From the NCBI GenBank assembly GCA_905236495.1, contig CAJOPV010000086.1, forward strand, positions 1 through 33,139: a DNA stretch of 33,139 bases. Reading direction: 5' to 3'. Numbering within the stretch: the first letter of the stretch is position 1; every line of letters begins with the position of its first letter. The notes below the pieces were generated by a model, which saw only the letters and a list, made by a program, of their open reading frames with translations, did not search any database and was not told where the DNA came from. The position numbers were made by a program, and so were the translations under genes. This DNA comes from an uncultured Christensenellaceae bacterium (lineage in GTDB: Bacteria; Bacillota; Clostridia; Christensenellales; Aristaeellaceae). Of this stretch, positions 30,571 to 33,139 are shown in pieces.

Positions 30571-31815
30571 ATGGAAAAGTTTACGCTGCAAAACGGCCTG
30601 ACCGTGCTGGTGGAGCCCATGCCCTATCTCAGGAGCGTGTCCCTGGGGGTATGGGTGAAGGCTGGAAGCATGCTGGAGAGCAGGGAAGAAAACGGCCTTT
30701 CCCACTTTATGGAGCATATGGCTTTCAAGGGCACAGAGCATCGCACCGCCCGGCAGATCGCCGAGGAAATGGACTGCATCGGCGGGCAGCTCAACGCTTC
30801 TACCAGCAAGCTTTGCACCAACTACTACGCCAAGGTCATCGATGAGGACCTGCCCCTGGCGGCGGATATCCTTGCCGATATGGTGTGCCGTCCCGCGCTG
30901 GATGAAGAGGAGCTGAATAAGGAGCGGGGCGTGGTACTGGAAGAGATCGCCATGGTGGAGGATAACCCGGAGGACGTGGTGTATGACGTGCTGGCGGAGG
31001 CGGTGTTCGGGCAGCAGTCCCTGGGCCAGACCATCCTGGGCCCCAAGGAAAAGATCGCCGCCTATACGGCGAAGGACCTGCGGGCCTTCCGGCAGCGGCA
31101 TTACGGTCCTCAAAACGCCGTGGTAGCCCTGGCGGGCAATGTGGAAGCTTCCCGGGCCAGGGAGCTTATGGAGCAGTATTTCGGCTCCTGGCAGGGGGCT
31201 GCGGGGGAAGAATTTCCCCAGGCCACTGCCATCCCGGAGCCTAAAAAGCTCTCCCGGGACAAGGATACCGAGCAGGTGCACCTGTGCGTTTCCTTCCGTT
31301 CCCATGAAATGGGCAGCGATCAGGTGTATCCCACCGCGGTGCTGAACAACATCCTGGGGGGCGGCATGTCCTCCCGGCTGTTCCAGCGCATCCGGGAGGA
31401 GCTGGGCATGGCCTATACCGTATATTCCGGGCCCAGCAGCTATCCCCACTGCGGAGAGTTTACCGTCTATGCCGCTACCAGCCCCCGGCACCTGAAAACC
31501 GTGCTGGAGCAAATGGATATCGAGATCAAAAAGCTGCTGGATGGCGGCGTGACCGAAAAGGAATTTCAGATGAGCAAGGCGCAATTGAAGGGCAGCTTCA
31601 TCCTGGGGCTGGAGAGCGCCTATAACCGCATGAGCGCCCTGGGGCACAATCAGATCCTGCTGAATCGGGTGATCCCGCCGGAGGATACCATCGCCGCCAT
31701 CGAAAAGGTGACCATGGAGGACGTGATGGCCTCCGCCCAAACGATCCTCACCGGGCCCCGGGCCTACGCCGTGGTAGGCCGGAAGGCGGAAAAATACCTG
31801 AGCGCCATGCGATGA
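30571..31815 (+). CDS. M16 family zinc peptidase (YmxG/MlpA-like)
   Basis: This 414-residue M16 metallopeptidase resembles the processing protease YmxG/MlpA found after pnp in Bacillota. The start is ATG 30571 behind AAAAGGAG. The inverted zinc motif HxxEH is intact in GLSHFMEHMAFKGT, with the distal Glu in the GVVLEEIAMVEDNPEDVVYD region. The second, inactive half contains the expected VLNNILGGGMSSRLFQRIRE, LGMAYTVYSG and the tail with FILGLESAYNRMSALGHNQI. There is no signal peptide, so it is probably cytoplasmic or membrane-associated. The natural substrate is not known. Confidence 0.93.
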   Translation: MEKFTLQNGLTVLVEPMPYLRSVSLGVWVKAGSMLESREENGLSHFMEHMAFKGTEHRTARQIAEEMDCIGGQLNASTSKLCTNYYAKVIDEDLPLAADILADMVCRPALDEEELNKERGVVLEEIAMVEDNPEDVVYDVLAEAVFGQQSLGQTILGPKEKIAAYTAKDLRAFRQRHYGPQNAVVALAGNVEASRARELMEQYFGSWQGAAGEEFPQATAIPEPKKLSRDKDTEQVHLCVSFRSHEMGSDQVYPTAVLNNILGGGMSSRLFQRIREELGMAYTVYSGPSSYPHCGEFTVYAATSPRHLKTVLEQMDIEIKKLLDGGVTEKEFQMSKAQLKGSFILGLESAYNRMSALGHNQILLNRVIPPEDTIAAIEKVTMEDVMASAQTILTGPRAYAVVGRKAEKYLSAMR

Positions 31816-31830
31816 TAATGGAGAAAACCA

Positions 31831-33015
31831 ATGAAAAAGATCATCGAATGCCTGATCCTGGCTTTCGCGCTTTCCTGTCTTTGCGCTTTGGCCTTAGGGG
31901 AGGAAATCACCGCGAAATGCACCGTCCGGGTGTCCCGCTACCCAAAAGACAAGGAAAAGATGCTGGATAACGGCACCATGAGCATGTGGTATTCCCCGGA
32001 GGAAAACGCCTGGGTGGAGGTGACCTGCCCTGGGGATCAGCTGGCCCAGGGCTTCTTCATCCGCTGGGGCAAAAAGCCCGTTGACGTGGTGATCCAGGTG
32101 CCCGGCGAGGGAAAGAACGAATGGGTGACGGTGCAGGAGCATCCCGCCGAGTATTTCAACGAATACATCGCCTTTGAGCAGCCTTTGGCAAAGTTCCGCA
32201 TCCGGCCCCTGGCGAAGAAGGATCAGTTTGCCATCATCAAGCTGCAGGTGCTGGGGGAAGGGACGCTGCCGGACTGGGTGGAGCGCTGGCAGCCCTTCGA
32301 GGGCAAGGCGGATATGATGGTGCTGGTGGCTCACGCGGACGACGAATTGCTTTACATGGGCGGCGTGATTCCCTATTACAGCGGGCAGATGGGCAAGAAG
32401 GTGATCGTGGTCTATATCGCTCAGATGAACGGCTTCCGCAACGTGGAATTATTGAACGGCCTGTGGCACTGCGGGGTGAGGAATTACCCGGTGATGCCCA
32501 CCAGCCAGTTCAAGGATCAGTGGACCACGGGGCTGAAAAAATGCCTGAGCATCTGGGGCGAAAAGAAGCTGTTGACTTACGTGACCGAAATGATCCGCAG
32601 GTATCAGCCGGATGTGATCGTGACCCATGACGTAAACGGCGAATACGGGCACGGGGCTCACAAAGCCTGCTGCTACGCGGTGCAAAGCTGCATTGAGAAG
32701 GCCGCTGACCCCAAGCAGGATCCCGATTCTGCGGCGCTCTACGGCTCTTGGCAGGTGAAAAAGGCCTATATCCATCTGTATCGGGGGGATTTGGGGCAGA
32801 TCGATTTTGACTGGCGTCAGCCCCTGGAGGCTTTCGGCGGCAAAAACGCCTTCGAGATTGCCACCGAGGCCTTCAACATGCACCGCAGCCAGGCTGCCTC
32901 CGGCAAGTTCGTGGTGCAGGATTTCGGAAAATACGATAATTCCCTCTTTGGCCTGTACTATTCTTCCGTCGGCCCGGATACCGGCCTCAACGACATGTTT
33001 GAAAACATTGAATAA
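31831..33015 (+). CDS. Secreted PIG-L/LmbE-type deacetylase with extra N-terminal domain
   Basis: This 394-residue protein has a signal peptide (MKKIIECLILAFALSCLCAL, probable cut after ALGEE or nearby). Residues about 25-150 form an unrecognised beta-rich region (WVEVTCPGDQLAQGFFIRWG) that may bind a ligand, perhaps a discoidin-like fold. The PIG-L domain starts near residue 160: MVLVAHADDELLYMGGVIPY carries the first zinc motif (HADDE) and THDVNGEYGHGAHKACC the HxxH pair. The family removes acetyl groups from N-acetylglucosamine-type sugars, so an extracellular glycan or glycolipid substrate is plausible. It starts 15 bases after the M16 peptidase and ends at a strong terminator. Confidence 0.88.
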   Translation: MKKIIECLILAFALSCLCALALGEEITAKCTVRVSRYPKDKEKMLDNGTMSMWYSPEENAWVEVTCPGDQLAQGFFIRWGKKPVDVVIQVPGEGKNEWVTVQEHPAEYFNEYIAFEQPLAKFRIRPLAKKDQFAIIKLQVLGEGTLPDWVERWQPFEGKADMMVLVAHADDELLYMGGVIPYYSGQMGKKVIVVYIAQMNGFRNVELLNGLWHCGVRNYPVMPTSQFKDQWTTGLKKCLSIWGEKKLLTYVTEMIRRYQPDVIVTHDVNGEYGHGAHKACCYAVQSCIEKAADPKQDPDSAALYGSWQVKKAYIHLYRGDLGQIDFDWRQPLEAFGGKNAFEIATEAFNMHRSQAASGKFVVQDFGKYDNSLFGLYYSSVGPDTGLNDMFENIE

Positions 33016-33019
33016 ACAA

Positions 33020-33059
33020 AAAACGAAAACCCGGCTTCGCGTCAGCCGGGTTTTCGTTT
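33020..33059. terminator. Bidirectional terminator between deacetylase gene and tRNA-Glu
   Basis: AAACGAAAACCCGGCT pairs perfectly with AGCCGGGTTTTCGTTT (16 bp, 7-base loop). T-rich flanks occur on both strands, so it serves the deacetylase gene on the plus strand and the tRNA on the minus strand. Confidence 0.92.
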
Positions 33060-33062
33060 GCG

Positions 33063-33138
33063 TGGCACCTCCAATGGGATTCGAACCCATGTTTCCGCCT
33101 TGAGAGGGCGGCGTCCTAGGCCTCTAGACAATGGAGGC
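33063..33138 (-). tRNA. tRNA-Glu (anticodon CTC)
   Basis: This complete 76-base tRNA includes an encoded CCA end. On the minus strand: acceptor GCCTCCA with TGGAGGT, D-arm GTCTAGAGGCCTAGGAC, anticodon stem CCGCC/GGCGG with loop CTCTCAA (anticodon CTC, reads GAG), T-arm ATGGG-TTCGAAT-CCCAT, discriminator G, then CCA. The D-arm and anticodon stem match bacterial tRNA-Glu closely. The first acceptor pair is G1-U72. Its promoter lies outside the window. Confidence 0.95.
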
Positions 33139-33139
33139 A

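Noticed and set aside
29632-31740. Minus-strand 702-residue ORF opposite pnp and the M16 peptidase
   Set aside because: Antisense shadow spanning two conserved genes and a hairpin.

Overview
The window looks like chromosomal housekeeping DNA from a GC-rich member of the Clostridia (Bacillota). The evidence is the gene families and their order: darA-holB-ricT; plsX-acpP-rnc-smc-ftsY; rsmD-coaD followed by a coiled-coil gene; rpmH-rnpA-yidD-yidC-jag; rpsO-pnp-M16 peptidase; and an Asp23/AmaP pair. Strong AGGAGG-type ribosome sites, consensus sigma-A promoters with 17-base spacers and several TTG starts agree with this. The short archaeal-type AspRS and the membrane-anchored Mur ligase hint at a less-studied clostridial lineage, but I cannot name genus or order from sequence alone. 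I see no phage, insertion sequence, integrase or CRISPR array.

Layout. Bases 1-8668 are read on the minus strand. From the divergent promoter region near 8.7 kb leftwards they are darA, holB, ricT, a terminator, tex, a consensus promoter with a terminator-like leader hairpin, hisS, aspS, a second promoter, asp23, and amaP running off the left edge. Bases 8839-33015 are read on the plus strand: plsX-acpP-rnc-smc-ftsY (lipid synthesis, RNA processing, chromosome and membrane targeting); a GNAT acetyltransferase; an alpha/beta hydrolase, a membrane-anchored MurF-like ligase, a Ddl-type ligase and alanine racemase (the D-alanine arm of peptidoglycan synthesis); an unrecognised membrane protein; rsmD-coaD-coiled-coil protein; rpmH-rnpA-yidD-yidC-jag; a uracil permease behind a terminator-containing leader; rpsO; pnp; an M16 peptidase; and a secreted PIG-L-type deacetylase. 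A minus-strand tRNA-Glu(CTC) closes the window, sharing a bidirectional terminator with the deacetylase gene.

How it fits together. Most genes serve translation, RNA turnover, membrane insertion and envelope building. The most distinctive protein-level unit is the hydrolase / transmembrane-MurF / Ddl / Alr / unknown membrane protein run (15.9-21.5 kb). The most distinctive RNA-level features are structured leaders before hisS, aspS, rnc, rpmH, uraA, rpsO and pnp. Two genes are absent from the six-frame track because they are too short or lie inside another frame: rpmH (44 codons) and yidD (82 codons). I found no convincing wholly new system. The candidates are the envelope cassette and the uracil-permease leader, and both are stated as inference.
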